From positions 1 to 64,000 of the forward strand of contig NZ_PPPU01000027.1 of NCBI RefSeq assembly GCF_006483455.1: DNA of 64,000 bases, in the 5' to 3' direction. Position 1 is the stretch's first letter; each line of letters starts with the position of its first letter. Below are positions 1 through 13,846 of this stretch, piece after piece. Origin of the DNA: Methylomonas koyamae. Its GTDB lineage: Bacteria > Pseudomonadota > Gammaproteobacteria > Methylococcales > Methylomonadaceae. The notes beneath the pieces are model-generated. The model worked only from the letters and a program-made list of their open reading frames with translations, was not told the DNA's origin and ran no database searches. The position numbers and the translations under genes were made by a program.

Positions 1-67
1 ATGGAGCCACTTCTGTAATATGCCCTAGGTTACCTCCCAATTCCTAGGCGAACAGGATACGGCTCAT
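1..67 (-). pseudogene. 5' end of a glycosyltransferase-like gene, interrupted at codon 8
   Basis: An ATG at 67 opens MSRILFA, then a TAG at 46-44, then ELGGNLGHITEVAP in the same frame to the window edge. Many UDP-glycosyltransferase-type proteins begin MxRILFAWELGxxLGHxxxLxP, so the TAG stands exactly where a tryptophan is expected (TGG to TAG). A weak ribosome site (AAAGG) lies upstream. I infer a broken gene carried inside the Tn7-like element. The visible part is too short to be sure of the family, and the rest lies outside the window. The 213 bp between this start and the tnsA remnant show nothing I recognise. Confidence 0.45.
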
Positions 68-280
68 GTCGGTTTTACCTTTTCTAACTTATGTAAGAAG
101 TAATTCTTTGCGATGAAGAGCAAAGGCCCCGGGGAGTTGTCGCATAAATACCACCGAACCGAAATAATATTTCATCTGGCGTATTCATAATTCAAGAACC
201 AAACATCCCCGTCAACCTGGAATTGAACCTACACGCCCAATGTGATATTGAAACTTGCCGCAAACGACCTTTATCGTATT

Positions 281-964
281 TCAGACAACAATTGTCCTGG
301 CGTTAGGGAATAAAGCGGCATTCAGTAATATTGCGATTTCAACAATCGTTTTCCGCGGAAAGCTTTGGAAATGATGCACGTAGATCGCAACATGCTCCTG
401 CATTATTTCTATTTCAAGCTCGTTCCGCTGCGGTTTGGGATACAGTCAAGCGATGTTGTTAAATACGACTAATGGAATATCCTTCTCAGTCACGAGCATC
501 CACGGCACGCATTTCTGCGCCCAATATCGTCCTTCAATTTCTAATTTTTCGATTGTGCAGGTATCTTGCAAGTTTTCCGAATATTTTGCTTGAAGAGCAG
601 ATTTGGGGGATTCCGAAACGAGTATTGACCAAAAAATCAGAACTCATGATTTGGAACGCACCTTGACATTCAGGGTGCACAATCCGCGCCTCATCTGCTA
701 TTAAGCGAGTATCTTCCAATCGTAAGGGAAATTGCTCTCGGATGTCTGCCGTATCGGTATACCATTCAAGTATAAAAATATCGCCAACTCAAGGTCGGAC
801 AGAAGATGATGGGTGCGCTGTGATTTGTGCCCGAATATGCGGTGAGAACGCCCGTCGGAGGGCAAATCTCTGACTGTCAGCCAGGAGCCATGCCCTGAGC
901 CTCGCCCCTCTTTTATCCATTTTTGGTTTGTTACATCTGTAATTGCGTAAGATTTTTTCGCCAT
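281..964 (-). pseudogene. tnsA: tnsA, Tn7-type transposase endonuclease subunit, degraded
   Basis: TnsA cuts the 5' ends of Tn7 together with TnsB. The start at 964 gives MAKKSYAITDV, then KWIKEGRGSGHG, WLTVRDLPSDGR and HHLLSDLELAIFLYL, which is typical TnsA. The frame changes near 770 and continues EWYTDTADIREQFPL to MSSDFLVN. It changes again near 615-625 and continues with ALQAKYSENLQD, EKLEIEGRYWAQK and VTEKDIPLVVFNNIA. A TGA at 448-446 then sits where Tn7 TnsA has tryptophan (NNIAWLYP), after which LYPKPQRNELEIEIM and ALFPNART remain recognisable up to a TGA at 283-281. The catalytic residues E (SDLE), D (SDFL) and the Q-x-K motif (QAK) are still visible, but two frameshifts and a nonsense codon make the gene dead. 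The C-terminal part is missing or unrecognisable. Confidence 0.88.
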
Positions 965-1044
965 AAAAAAGCCACTAAGTCCTCGCTTCTTGATAAGGGT
1001 CTAGACTTAATGGCCCCAGTATGCAACTTTATTGCCCTCCTACA

Positions 1045-1069
1045 CAAATCCATACCGTCAACGCTTCCG
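1045..1069 (-). other. attTn7 target segment between glmS stop and transposon end
   Basis: These 25 bp separate the glmS stop codon from the first base of the Tn7-like right end. The five bases touching the end (ATTTG on the minus strand, 1049 to 1045) are the expected position of one copy of the 5-bp target duplication. The other copy would be beyond the left end, outside this window, so the duplication cannot be verified here. Confidence 0.7.
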
Positions 1070-2905
1070 CTATTCCACCGTGACCGATTTTGCGAGGTTC
1101 CTCGGTTGATCGACATCGGTGCCTTTTAGCACGGCGACGTGATAGGAAAGCAGTTGTAGCGGTATCGTATAGATGATCGGTGAGATGGCATTGGCGACGC
1201 TGGGCATTTTGACGATTTGCACGTTTTCGTCGGCGGCGTCGCTTTCGGCCAGGTCTTCGTCCATGAATACGATCAGCTGCCCGCCGCGGGCGCTGACTTC
1301 CTGGATGTTGGATTTGAGCTTTTCCAGCAGGTTATTGTTCGGGGCGACCGTGACCACCGGCATTTCGGCATCGATCAAGGCTAGCGGGCCGTGCTTCAAT
1401 TCGCCGGCCGGATAGGCTTCCGCGTGGATATAGGAAATCTCCTTCAGCTTCAAGGCGCCTTCCATCGCGATCGGGTAATGCGTGCCGCGGCCGAGGAACA
1501 GTGCATTGTGCTTGTCGGCAAATCGCTGCGACAACAGTTCGATGGCATTGTCCAGCTTCAGCACTTTTTCGATGTTGCCGGGCAAGGCGAACAATTGCGA
1601 AACGATGTGCTCCTCTTTGTCGGCGCTGAGTTCGAAACGGCGGCCGATGGCGATGATCAGCATCAACAAGGCCACCAACTGGGTAGTGAAGGCCTTGGTC
1701 GAGGCGACGCCGATTTCCGGGCCGGCGCGGGTCATCAACACCAAATCCGACTCTCGCACCAGCGAGCTTTCCGGCGCGTTGCAAATCACCAGCGAATGTT
1801 TGACGCCGAGCTTTTTAGCTTCCTGCAATGCGGCCAAGGTGTCGGCGGTTTCGCCGGACTGGGAAATGGTGACGACCAGGGTATCCGGGGCGACGACCGG
1901 ATTGCGGTAGCGGAATTCGCTGGCAATTTCGATTGCACAGGGAACCCTGGCGTATTTTTCGAACCAGTAGCGGGCGACCAAACCGGCATGGTAGCTGGTA
2001 CCGCAGGCTAAAATCAGAACCGACTTGATCTGGTCGAACACCTCGCCGGCGTTATGGCCGAAGGCGTTATCCTGCAAGCGGCTGTCGATGAAACGGCCTT
2101 CCAACGTTTCCGATACCGCCCAGGCTTGCTCGTAGATTTCCTTGAGCATGTAGTGGCGATATTTGCCTTTGTCGACCGCGTCGGCCTTGAGCTGGCTTTC
2201 GATGACCGGGCGGACCACGCGACGGCCGGCTTCGTCGAATATCGTCACGCCGTTGATGGTCAATTCGGCGATGTCGCCGTCTTCCAGGAAGATGAAGCGT
2301 TGCGTCACCGGCAACAGCGCGGCGATATCGGAGGCGATGAAGTATTCGCCGATGCCGATGCCGATTACCAATGGACTACCCTTGCGGCAGGCGACCAATA
2401 CGTCGGGTTGTTCGCTGTCGATCACGCCCAGAGCGTAGGCACCGCGCAAGCTTTTGATGGTTTTGCCGACCGCGTCGAGCAGGCTAGCAGCCTCTTTTAG
2501 CTCTTCGGCAACCTTGTGGACAATGACTTCGGTATCAGTTTCGGACGTGAAAACGTAACCGTTTTCCTGCAGCGAGGTCCGAAGGTTATCGTGGTTTTCG
2601 ATGATGCCGTTATGCACGACTCCGACCCGGTCCTTGCTAATGTGCGGGTGGGCGTTGCGGGTGCTGGGCTTACCGTGGGTTGCCCAACGGGTATGGGCGA
2701 TGCCGATGCGGCCTTCGATCGGATCGGCCGCAATCAATTCTTCCAATCCTTTAACCTTGCCCAATTCACGCTTCCGGAATATTTCGCCGCTGTGGATTAC
2801 AGCCAGTCCGGCCGAGTCGTACCCGCGATACTCAAGGCGCTTTAAGCCTTCAATTAAAATCGGGACCACGTTTCGTTGAGCAACACCTGCGACTATGCCA
2901 CACAT
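1070..2905 (-). CDS. glmS: Glutamine-fructose-6-phosphate aminotransferase (isomerizing)
   Basis: GlmS makes glucosamine-6-phosphate from fructose-6-phosphate and glutamine in the cytoplasm, the first step to UDP-GlcNAc for peptidoglycan and LPS. The 611 residues match the family length. The N-terminus [10 protein letters not shown] places the catalytic Cys at position 2, followed by glutaminase motifs ([22 protein letters not shown]). Two SIS sugar-isomerase domains follow ([43 protein letters not shown]), and the protein ends [13 protein letters not shown], the conserved C-terminus that also forms the Tn7 target. The start ATG overlaps the glmU stop (TAATG), so the genes are co-transcribed and probably translationally coupled. 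A Tn7-like element sits just after the stop. Confidence 0.98.
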   Translation of the reverse strand: MCGIVAGVAQRNVVPILIEGLKRLEYRGYDSAGLAVIHSGEIFRKRELGKVKGLEELIAADPIEGRIGIAHTRWATHGKPSTRNAHPHISKDRVGVVHNGIIENHDNLRTSLQENGYVFTSETDTEVIVHKVAEELKEAASLLDAVGKTIKSLRGAYALGVIDSEQPDVLVACRKGSPLVIGIGIGEYFIASDIAALLPVTQRFIFLEDGDIAELTINGVTIFDEAGRRVVRPVIESQLKADAVDKGKYRHYMLKEIYEQAWAVSETLEGRFIDSRLQDNAFGHNAGEVFDQIKSVLILACGTSYHAGLVARYWFEKYARVPCAIEIASEFRYRNPVVAPDTLVVTISQSGETADTLAALQEAKKLGVKHSLVICNAPESSLVRESDLVLMTRAGPEIGVASTKAFTTQLVALLMLIIAIGRRFELSADKEEHIVSQLFALPGNIEKVLKLDNAIELLSQRFADKHNALFLGRGTHYPIAMEGALKLKEISYIHAEAYPAGELKHGPLALIDAEMPVVTVAPNNNLLEKLKSNIQEVSARGGQLIVFMDEDLAESDAADENVQIVKMPSVANAISPIIYTIPLQLLSYHVAVLKGTDVDQPRNLAKSVTVE

Positions 2906-4380
2906 TATTCTTTCTCCGACCGACAGGGATGTTGGGAGTGCAGAAGATTGTCCGGAACAATCTCTGCCGACTTACAGGGATGTGAGGAGTGCGAAGCATT
3001 GTCGGGAACAATCTCCGCCAGTTTTACCGGTCTCTGCCAAGTCGGTACGGTAAGCTGCTTGGTGCGGCTCAACGTCAATTGGTCGTCGGGCGTATCCTTG
3101 GTGATGGTGGAACCCGCACCGATCGTGGCATTTTTGCCCACTGTCACCGGCGCTATCAATTGAGTATCTGAGCCGATAAACGCGCCGTCGCCGATCACGG
3201 TTTTGAATTTATTGACGCCATCGTAATTGCAGGTGATGGTCCCGGCCCCGATATTGACTTTGCTGCCGACTTCGCTATCACCAATATAGCTCAAGTGGTT
3301 GATTTTGCTACCGCTGGCAACCGTGGATTTTTTAATCTCGACGAAATTGCCGACATGAACGTGGTCGGCCAATTCGGTTTGGGGCCGCAGCCGGGCAAAA
3401 GGACCAATTCGGCTGCCACTGCCAACGCTGGCGTCTTCAAGTACGCTGTTCGCCAATATTTCTACGTCATCGGCAATCGTCGCATTTTTGAGTAAACAGT
3501 TAGGCCCGATTTTGACGTTGGAACCGATGCGATTCGTGCCTTCGAAAATCACATTGACGTCAATATCGATGTCCTGGCCCAATTCGGCAAACTCACCACG
3601 GATGTCGATACGAGCCGGGTCCCTGAGAGTGACACCTTTTTCCATCAGCACTTGCGCTTGTTCGGCTTGATAGACTCGTTCCAGATGGGCGAGTTGGGCC
3701 CGGTTATTGACGCCCAACACCTCGTCGGCACTGCCGGCCTGACTGGTCTCGATGGTCAAACCGTCTTCCACCGCCATTTCGATGATGTCGGTCAAATAAT
3801 ATTCGTTTTGGGCATTGTTATTGCCAAGTCTGACCAGCCATTGTTTAAGTTGACTGCCTTTGCAAGCCAGAATGCCGGTATTGCCTTCCGTGATTTGCAA
3901 TTCGGCTTCGTTGGCGTCTTTTTGTTCGACGATTTTCACCACCGCATGGTCTTTGTCGCGGACGATGCGGCCATAGCCGGTCGGGTCGTCCAGATTGACC
4001 GTCAGCAAGGCCAAAGAGGTCAGGCTGACTTTATGTAACAGCGCGTTTAGGGTTTTCGCTTTCAGTAACGGCACGTCGCCGTACAAAATCAACACCGTAT
4101 CCGGATCTTCGACATGGTGGATGGCCTGTTGCACTGCGTGTCCGGTACCCAATTGCTGCTTTTGTTCGATCCAGGTGGCATCCAGCACGGCCAGAGTTTG
4201 CTTGACCGTCTCGCCACCGTGGCCGTAGATGATGTAGATTTGGTTGTTTTCCAGAGATCGCGCAGTCTCGTAGACGTGTTGCAATAGCGCTTTGTCTGCA
4301 ATTTCGTGCAGTACTTTCGGCCGGGACGAGCGCATCCGCGTACCTTGGCCGGCGGCGAGAATGATGGTTTTTATCGACAT
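2905..4380 (-). CDS. glmU: Bifunctional GlmU: N-acetylglucosamine-1-P uridyltransferase / glucosamine-1-P acetyltransferase
   Basis: GlmU acetylates glucosamine-1-phosphate and couples it to UTP, giving UDP-GlcNAc. The N-terminal pyrophosphorylase domain has [18 protein letters not shown] (about residues 8-25) and YGDVPLL. The C-terminal left-handed beta-helix carries hexapeptide repeats and the acetyltransferase signatures [30 protein letters not shown] and [11 protein letters not shown]. At 491 residues it is about 35 longer than the E. coli enzyme as I recall it (456). The extra C-terminal part is two copies of a 17-residue unit ([17 protein letters not shown] and [17 protein letters not shown]) encoded by a tandem DNA repeat, which looks like an in-frame repeat insertion after the fold is complete. 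The gene lies after a terminator that follows atpC and overlaps glmS by one base. Confidence 0.97.
   Translation of the reverse strand: MSIKTIILAAGQGTRMRSSRPKVLHEIADKALLQHVYETARSLENNQIYIIYGHGGETVKQTLAVLDATWIEQKQQLGTGHAVQQAIHHVEDPDTVLILYGDVPLLKAKTLNALLHKVSLTSLALLTVNLDDPTGYGRIVRDKDHAVVKIVEQKDANEAELQITEGNTGILACKGSQLKQWLVRLGNNNAQNEYYLTDIIEMAVEDGLTIETSQAGSADEVLGVNNRAQLAHLERVYQAEQAQVLMEKGVTLRDPARIDIRGEFAELGQDIDIDVNVIFEGTNRIGSNVKIGPNCLLKNATIADDVEILANSVLEDASVGSGSRIGPFARLRPQTELADHVHVGNFVEIKKSTVASGSKINHLSYIGDSEVGSKVNIGAGTITCNYDGVNKFKTVIGDGAFIGSDTQLIAPVTVGKNATIGAGSTITKDTPDDQLTLSRTKQLTVPTWQRPVKLAEIVPDNASHSSHPCKSAEIVPDNLLHSQHPCRSEKE
2924..3018. repeat. Two-copy 51-bp-period direct repeat inside the 3' end of glmU
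   Basis: The 44-bp blocks at 2924-2967 and 2975-3018 are imperfect direct copies (both begin CAGGGATGT and end GGAACAATCTCYGC). Their period of 51 bp equals 17 codons, so reading frame is kept. Each copy holds a small palindrome of the type ATTGTCCGGAACAAT, as in REP-like intergenic elements. They encode the repeated tail of GlmU. Confidence 0.85.
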
Positions 4381-4397
4381 CGCTATTCCTTAAACAA

Positions 4398-4430
4398 AAA
4401 AAGCCCGATAACGTTACGCTATCGGGCTTA
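4398..4430 (-). terminator. Rho-independent terminator between atpC and glmU
   Basis: On the minus strand, AAGCCCGATA (4429-4420) pairs with TATCGGGCTT (4410-4401) across a nine-base loop and is followed directly by a run of T. It ends the ATP synthase transcript before glmU. No clear separate promoter for glmU is visible in the remaining bases, so partial read-through is plausible. Confidence 0.85.
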
Positions 4431-4451
4431 AATTTTCACGCAATTCGTGTT

Positions 4452-4874
4452 TTATGCGCCACGCTTTCTGAGTCTGTCCAGAGTTTTCAATTGGTTAACA
4501 GCTTGGGCCAACTCGGCTTGGGCAATTGCGTAGTCGTATTTGCCGGACTTGTCTTGTAACATTTCTTCCGCTCTGGCTTTGGCTTGCAATGCCGCCGCTT
4601 CGTCAATGTCGTGGGCTCTAATCGCGGTTTCAGCCAGCACAGTCACCAAATGCGGCTGAACCTCCAAGAATCCGCCGGACACGAAAAACGCCTGCGATTC
4701 TTTGTCGCTGATTTTGACCCTGACTTCGCCGGGCTTCAGTTTGGTAATCAACGGCGCATGGCGCGGCGCGATACCGACTTCACCCAACTCGGCAGGAGCG
4801 AACACCATCTCCGCCAAGCCGGAAAAGATTTCCGCCTCGGCGCTGACGATGTCCACATGTATTGTCATTGCCAT
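4452..4874 (-). CDS. atpC: F1Fo ATP synthase subunit epsilon
   Basis: Epsilon is part of the F1 central stalk and regulates ATP hydrolysis. The 140-residue product starts [19 protein letters not shown] and contains the conserved [14 protein letters not shown] segment and an N-terminal beta-barrel sequence ([27 protein letters not shown]). The C-terminal helices ([34 protein letters not shown]) follow. It is the last gene of the atp operon, 24 bp after atpD, with AGGAG nine bases before the ATG. A hairpin terminator follows within 60 bp. Confidence 0.97.
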   Translation of the reverse strand: MAMTIHVDIVSAEAEIFSGLAEMVFAPAELGEVGIAPRHAPLITKLKPGEVRVKISDKESQAFFVSGGFLEVQPHLVTVLAETAIRAHDIDEAAALQAKARAEEMLQDKSGKYDYAIAQAELAQAVNQLKTLDRLRKRGA

Positions 4875-4898
4875 GTTAAAACTCTCCTATGAGCCGGA

Positions 4899-6293
<1,395 letters not shown>

Positions 6294-6317
6294 CTATCTA
6301 AACTTGTCTTGAATGCG

Positions 6318-7181
6318 TTACACCGCGGCGGCGCCGGCGACGATTTCGGAAATTTCCTGCGTGATCGCGGCCTGTCTGGCTTTGTTGTAGACCAGTTGCA
6401 ATTCTTTAATGATATTGCCGGCGTTGTCGGAGGCGCTTTTCATCGCCACCATCCGTGCGGCCTGCTCGCAGGCGTTGTTTTCCACCAAGCCCTGGAATAC
6501 CGCGGACTCGACGTAGCGAATCAATAAGCTGTCCAATACGTCTTTGGCGTTGGGTTCGTACAGGTAATCCCACCGGCCCTTGCTCTCTTCGCCCAGTTCG
6601 CCGACCGATACCGGCAACAATTTCTGCGTCACCGGCTTTTGGGTCATGGTGTTGACAAAGTCGTTGCTGAGCAGAAATAGCTCGTCGATATCGCCATTAG
6701 TGAACGCATCCAACATGATTTTGATCGGGCCGATAATGTCGCTCTGGTGCGGCGTGTCGCCCAATTTCGAGACTTGACCGACCAAATTGGCGTTGATCAT
6801 GCTGAAAAACGCAGCACCCTTACCGCCAATCGCACAAACATCGACGGCGATACCTTTGCTTTGCCATTGCTGCATTTCGCCCAGCACTTTTCGGAACAGG
6901 TTGGCGTTCAAACCACCGCATAAACCACGGTCGGAACTCACCACGATAATGCCCACCCGTTCTACTTCCCGTTCGATCATGAACGGATGTTTGTACTCCG
7001 GATTGGCTTTGGCCAGATGCCGAATGATCTGGCCAATTTTTTTCGAGTAAGGCCGGGTAGCCTGCATACGGTCTTTGGTTTTACGCATCTTACTCGCGGC
7101 CACCATTTCCATGGCGCGAGTAATCTTCTGAGTATTCTTGATACTCGCGATTTTTGATCGTATCTCTTTACCAACAGCCAT
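6318..7181 (-). CDS. atpG: F1Fo ATP synthase subunit gamma
   Basis: Gamma is the rotating central stalk of F1. The 287-residue protein starts [34 protein letters not shown], the typical N-terminal coiled-coil helix. It contains the conserved [16 protein letters not shown] and ends with the second coiled-coil helix ([41 protein letters not shown]). It is 45 bp from atpD and 11 bp from atpA within the operon. Confidence 0.98.
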   Translation of the reverse strand: MAVGKEIRSKIASIKNTQKITRAMEMVAASKMRKTKDRMQATRPYSKKIGQIIRHLAKANPEYKHPFMIEREVERVGIIVVSSDRGLCGGLNANLFRKVLGEMQQWQSKGIAVDVCAIGGKGAAFFSMINANLVGQVSKLGDTPHQSDIIGPIKIMLDAFTNGDIDELFLLSNDFVNTMTQKPVTQKLLPVSVGELGEESKGRWDYLYEPNAKDVLDSLLIRYVESAVFQGLVENNACEQAARMVAMKSASDNAGNIIKELQLVYNKARQAAITQEISEIVAGAAAV

Positions 7182-7192
7182 GTGCGAGTCCC

Positions 7193-8734
<1,542 letters not shown>

Positions 8735-8755
8735 GTTATTTTCCCGCTCTAACTC

Positions 8756-9286
8756 TTAAAGTCTTTTAGCTAATTGATGAAGCTGACCTCTGACGGAACC
8801 GTCGATGACTTTGTCGCCGGCTTTGGCGAGAATGCCTCCAATTAACGATTTGTCGACAGACACTGACGCGTTGACTTTTTTATGCAAAAACTTCTCGAGC
8901 ATGGCGACGTACTTGCCTTGCTCGGTTTTTGTCAACGGGTATGCGCTTTGCAGCTCGACATTGACGTAACCTTCGTCGTCGGCCCTATACTGTTCGAACA
9001 TTACCGAAATCTGAGGCAACAAAGGCAATTTGTCGTTCTCGATCAACACCTTGAGAAGATTCTTGGCTTCATCGTGAATTTGATCCTGGCAAATATCCAG
9101 GACCAACTGCGCTGTATTCTGTTTGTTGACTCTGGGGTTAGCGACGATTCCAGCCAAAGCTTCGTCCTGAACCAGCAAAGCCAAAAACGTCAAAGAATCG
9201 GACCAGTTTTGGGCAGCATTGGCTTCTTTGGCCCGCTTGAAAGCGGCCTGAGCATAAGGTCTTGCTAATGTCGATATTTCAGCCAT
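8756..9286 (-). CDS. atpH: F1Fo ATP synthase subunit delta
   Basis: Delta joins the F1 crown to the b-subunit peripheral stalk. The 176-residue protein starts MAEISTLARPYAQAAFKRA, the family N-terminus. Its C-terminal part has the conserved VDKSLIGGILAKAGDKVIDGSVRGQL region. Only three bases separate it from the atpF stop, consistent with coupled translation. Confidence 0.97.
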   Translation of the reverse strand: MAEISTLARPYAQAAFKRAKEANAAQNWSDSLTFLALLVQDEALAGIVANPRVNKQNTAQLVLDICQDQIHDEAKNLLKVLIENDKLPLLPQISVMFEQYRADDEGYVNVELQSAYPLTKTEQGKYVAMLEKFLHKKVNASVSVDKSLIGGILAKAGDKVIDGSVRGQLHQLAKRL

Positions 9287-9289
9287 CGC

Positions 9290-9763
9290 TTAACCCAATT
9301 GTTCCGCCGCTTTACTGATAATGTCTTGGTGCTTGGCCTTGTCGACTTCTTCTTTCAAAATCTGCTCGGCGGCACGCAAAGCCAAAGAGGAAACTTCTTT
9401 ACGCAAACTTTCCTTGGCGTGCAACATTTCCTGTTCGATTTGAGCTTTCGCGGCTTCCAACAGGCGCTCGCCTTCTTTCTTGGCTTGTTCCTTGGCTTCT
9501 TCAACTAATTGGTTGGCGCGCTTTTGCGCGGCGCTGACGATCTCGGCCGACTGCTCCTTGGCTTCCTTCAAAACGCTTTTAGCTTTCTTTTCAGCCAGTT
9601 TAATTTCTTCCTGACCCTTCTCAGCCGCAGCCAAACCTTCCGCAATTTTGGTTTTGCGCTCTTCCAGAGCAGCAATGATCGGCGGCCAGACATACTTCAT
9701 GGTGAACCACACCAGAAGCGTGAAAGTGATCATCTGCCCGATCAGAGTAGCATTGATACTCAT
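9290..9763 (-). CDS. atpF: F1Fo ATP synthase subunit b
   Basis: Subunit b forms the peripheral stalk. The 157-residue protein has one N-terminal membrane helix ([20 protein letters not shown]) and the conserved KYVWPPI turn. The rest is a long, highly charged Ala/Glu/Lys-rich coiled coil. Length and arrangement are typical of proteobacterial AtpF. It lies between atpE (102 bp upstream) and atpH. Confidence 0.97.
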   Translation of the reverse strand: MSINATLIGQMITFTLLVWFTMKYVWPPIIAALEERKTKIAEGLAAAEKGQEEIKLAEKKAKSVLKEAKEQSAEIVSAAQKRANQLVEEAKEQAKKEGERLLEAAKAQIEQEMLHAKESLRKEVSSLALRAAEQILKEEVDKAKHQDIISKAAEQLG

Positions 9764-9864
9764 TGATGCTTTCCTCGTAATGCCGTTGTTAGTCTATCTG
9801 TCCGCAGTCGTACATAAACGACACGCAAAAGGCTCACGCCTTAGGTTACAGATGGTTGGGTTAA

Positions 9865-11344
<1,480 letters not shown>

Positions 11345-11602
11345 AAAACTCTCCTCGACCGTTAAGCGCGCCGATTATATCCAGCCATCGCGGTTTACGC
11401 AAGGTAAGGCCGCTACACGACTCAAAGCTAAGGCTTTGAAGCACAATCAAGAAATTGATACCACAGCGGCAATTCGTTTAACGCCCCGACAACAAAAGCA
11501 ATAGCCGTGCCAGCGGCAAAATCAATAGTATTTCTAAGGTTTGTTGAAAAAACCGTGTTGGAGATGCGACAAACCGACAAGGGCTTGCGACAACCTGCCG
11601 CA

Positions 11603-12457
11603 TCAGTGAATTTTCCCAATGATACCTTCCAACTCTTCCAGGCTGGTGTAATTGATGATCAACTTGCCCTTGCCGCCGGCCTGATGATTGATCTCGACCT
11701 TGGCGCCGGTGCGTTCCGACAGCTCGCGCTGCAAACGCAAGGTATCGGGGTCGATTCTCTTCGCCTGAGCCGCCGGCTTTTCATCGTGCATCTCACGCAC
11801 CAGTTTTTCCACCGCCCGCACGCTCAAGCTTTGCTTGACCGCTTTATGAGCAATCTCGACCTGTTTCGATTCGTCCAAACCCAGCAAGGCGCGAGCATGA
11901 CCCATTTCCAGCAAGCCTTTGCCCAGCATGGTTTTGACTTCGCCGGCCAATTCCAACAAGCGCAATAAATTAGTTACCGTGGTGCGCGACTTGCCGACCG
12001 CTTCGGCGATCTGTTGATGCGTCAGCTCGAACTCGTCCTGCAAGCGGTGCAAGGCTTCGGCCTCTTCCAGCGCATTCAAATCCTCGCGTTGGATGTTTTC
12101 GATCAAAGCAATCGCCATTACCGAACGGTCGTCGATGTCTTTCACCAGCACCGGCACTTCGGCCAGCTCCGCCAACTGAGCAGCGCGCCAACGCCGCTCG
12201 CCGGCGATGATTTCGTATTTCTCGCCAGCGATTTTGCGCACGACAATCGGTTGAATGATGCCTTGCGCAGCAATCGAATCGGACAGCTCTTTCAGCTTTT
12301 CGGGATCCATATCTTTACGCGGCTGGTACTTGCCGCGTTGCAGAAATTCGATCGGCAACTTTTGGGTGTCGTGGGTTTTTTCCGGAGCCGGGGCCGAAAC
12401 ATCGCCGAGCAACTCGCTCAAACCTCGACCCAAACCGCGTTTTTTCGGATTCATCAT
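11603..12457 (-). CDS. parB: Chromosome-partitioning protein ParB
   Basis: ParB is a CTPase clamp that loads at parS and segregates the origin region with ParA. The 284-residue protein starts MMNPKKRGLGRGLSELLGD, the typical chromosomal ParB N-terminus. The CTP-binding GERRWRAAQLA box follows at about residues 76-86, with ENIQREDLNALEEA. The helix-turn-helix is LTHQQIAEAVGKSRTTVTNLLRLL. The start overlaps the parA stop (ATGA). I found no perfect parS palindrome while reading the window. Confidence 0.97.
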   Translation of the reverse strand: MMNPKKRGLGRGLSELLGDVSAPAPEKTHDTQKLPIEFLQRGKYQPRKDMDPEKLKELSDSIAAQGIIQPIVVRKIAGEKYEIIAGERRWRAAQLAELAEVPVLVKDIDDRSVMAIALIENIQREDLNALEEAEALHRLQDEFELTHQQIAEAVGKSRTTVTNLLRLLELAGEVKTMLGKGLLEMGHARALLGLDESKQVEIAHKAVKQSLSVRAVEKLVREMHDEKPAAQAKRIDPDTLRLQRELSERTGAKVEINHQAGGKGKLIINYTSLEELEGIIGKIH

Positions 12458-13227
12458 TTGGCTGCTTTGTGTTTGCGGATCAATTCGCCGGCCAGCGCGA
12501 TATAGGCGACCGCACCGCGCGACGCTTTATCGTAAGCCAAGACCGGCACACCGTGGCTGGGTGCCTCGGCCAGGCGGATATTCCGGGGAATCGTGGTCCG
12601 GAACACTTTGTCGCCGAAATATTCGATCAATTGGTCAGACACGTCCTTGCCCAATCGGCTCCGGCTATCGACCATCGTTCTGAGAATGCCTTCCAAATGC
12701 AAACCCGGATTCACGGTATCGCGAATATTGCGCAAGGTCGACATCAACGACGACAAGCCTTCCAAAGAGTAATACTCGCATTGCATCGGAATCAAAACGC
12801 TGTGGGCGGCGACCATGGCGTTCAGCGTCAGCATATTCAACGACGGCGGACAGTCGATCAAAATGTAATCGTACTGGTCCTTGACCGGCAACAAGGCATC
12901 GGCCAGACGCCGCTCCCGATGCTGGGCCGTCATCAATTGCACTTCGGCGGCGGTCAGATCGGCATTACCCGGAATCAAATCGAACCCCAAATCCTTGTTC
13001 TTGACGATGATGCCCGAGACCGGCACCTCTTCCAGCAACAACTCGCAACTCGAATATTCCAGCTCGTCCTTGTTGACGCCGCAGCCCATCGCGGCATTGC
13101 CCTGCGGATCGAGATCGATCAACAGAATCTTGCGCTTGGTCGCCGCCAACGCCGCCGCCAGATTGACGCTGGTGGTAGTCTTGCCGACACCGCCTTTTTG
13201 GTTAGTGATCGCGATTATCTTAGCCAT
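12454..13227 (-). CDS. parA: Chromosome-partitioning ATPase ParA
   Basis: ParA is the nucleoid-bound ATPase partner of ParB. The 257-residue protein starts MAKIIAITNQKGGVGKTTTSVNLAAALA, whose deviant Walker A is KGGVGKTT. It also has IDLDPQGNAAMG and DYILIDCPPSLNMLTLNAM. Its short N-terminus without an HTH domain marks the chromosomal (Soj-like) type. It overlaps rsmG by eight bases and parB by four. Confidence 0.97.
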   Translation of the reverse strand: MAKIIAITNQKGGVGKTTTSVNLAAALAATKRKILLIDLDPQGNAAMGCGVNKDELEYSSCELLLEEVPVSGIIVKNKDLGFDLIPGNADLTAAEVQLMTAQHRERRLADALLPVKDQYDYILIDCPPSLNMLTLNAMVAAHSVLIPMQCEYYSLEGLSSLMSTLRNIRDTVNPGLHLEGILRTMVDSRSRLGKDVSDQLIEYFGDKVFRTTIPRNIRLAEAPSHGVPVLAYDKASRGAVAYIALAGELIRKHKAAK

Positions 13228-13846
13228 GCTTGAGTCTCTCTATGCGAATCAGACAACGCTCGGCATCTATGCCAGGCACCGCCAACGGGATCACTTGGTA
13301 TTCGGCGTCTATTCCGGCTAACTCTTCGACAGGCTGCTGGCCTTTCATCGCCAATAGCACGCCGTCGTCGACCAATAAATGACCGGTCATTTTAACGATG
13401 TCCGGCATTGAGGCGAAAGCCCGCATCAACACCATGTCAAACAATTCGGCAGGTTGGAACTGCTCGACCCGGCTATGCACCACTTCGACATTGCTCAGCT
13501 TCAATTCCAGCACAGCCTGCTGCACGAAACGGGTTTTCTTGGAATTGGAATCGACCAGCACGAACTTGCATTCGGGGCGGCAAATCGCCAATGGTATGCC
13601 GGGCAAACCGGCACCGGTACCGATGTCGGCAATGCGGGACGGTTTGATATGCGGCAATACCGCCAGACTATCCAGAATATGCAAACCGACCATTTCCAGC
13701 GGTTCGCGCACGGCGGTCAGGTTATAGGCTTTGTTCCATTTTGCAATCAGCTGTACGAACTTGAGCAACGATTCGGTTTGCTCGGCAGACAAATTCAACG
13801 CCAAGGCCGCAAGGCCTTGCTGCAATTTTTCCCGACAGGCTTGCAT
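13220..13846 (-). CDS. rsmG: 16S rRNA (guanine527-N7)-methyltransferase RsmG
   Basis: RsmG (GidB) methylates G527 of 16S rRNA with S-adenosylmethionine. The 208-residue protein shows KWNKAYNLTAVREPLEMVGLH, HILDSLAVLPHI, and the SAM-binding loop IADIGTGAGLPGIPLAI. The segment VLVDSNSKKTRFVQQAVLEL follows. The order mnmG-rsmG-parA-parB is conserved in gammaproteobacteria. Its ATG overlaps the mnmG stop by one base (TGATG). Confidence 0.97.
   Translation of the reverse strand: MQACREKLQQGLAALALNLSAEQTESLLKFVQLIAKWNKAYNLTAVREPLEMVGLHILDSLAVLPHIKPSRIADIGTGAGLPGIPLAICRPECKFVLVDSNSKKTRFVQQAVLELKLSNVEVVHSRVEQFQPAELFDMVLMRAFASMPDIVKMTGHLLVDDGVLLAMKGQQPVEELAGIDAEYQVIPLAVPGIDAERCLIRIERLKHG

Larger units (their letters stand above)
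1..1044 (-). mobile_element. Right-end portion of a decayed Tn7-like transposon
   Basis: Read on the minus strand, the element begins at 1044 with TGTAGGAGGGCAATAAAG, which matches the Tn7 right end (recalled as TGTGGGCGGACAATAAAG) at 15 of 18 bases, including the CAATAAAG core of a TnsB-binding site. A second related block with ATTAAGTC follows near 1010. The end lies 25 bp after the glmS stop, exactly where Tn7 inserts. A degraded tnsA starts 80 bp inside, in the orientation known for Tn7. Where tnsB should follow there is instead an unrelated gene start with an early stop, so the element looks inactive or rearranged. Its left end is outside the window. Confidence 0.85.

Noticed and set aside
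44-448. Possibility that TAG and TGA stops in the Tn7-like region are recoded as Trp or otherwise read through
   Set aside because: tnsA also has two frameshifts, so simple decay explains the stops; other genes in the window use TGA and TAG as ordinary stops.
472-666. A 64-codon plus-strand frame in the Tn7-like end
   Set aside because: The opposite strand holds recognisable tnsA remnants, and this frame has no ribosome site or similarity.
2876-2950. glmS-type ribozyme or other riboswitch before glmS
   Set aside because: The upstream region is coding glmU sequence, and the glmS ribozyme is known from Gram-positive bacteria; no matching core seen.
11345-13846. parS centromere site near parAB
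   Set aside because: I searched by eye for TGTTTCACGTGAAACA-like palindromes and found none; a computed search could still find a variant.
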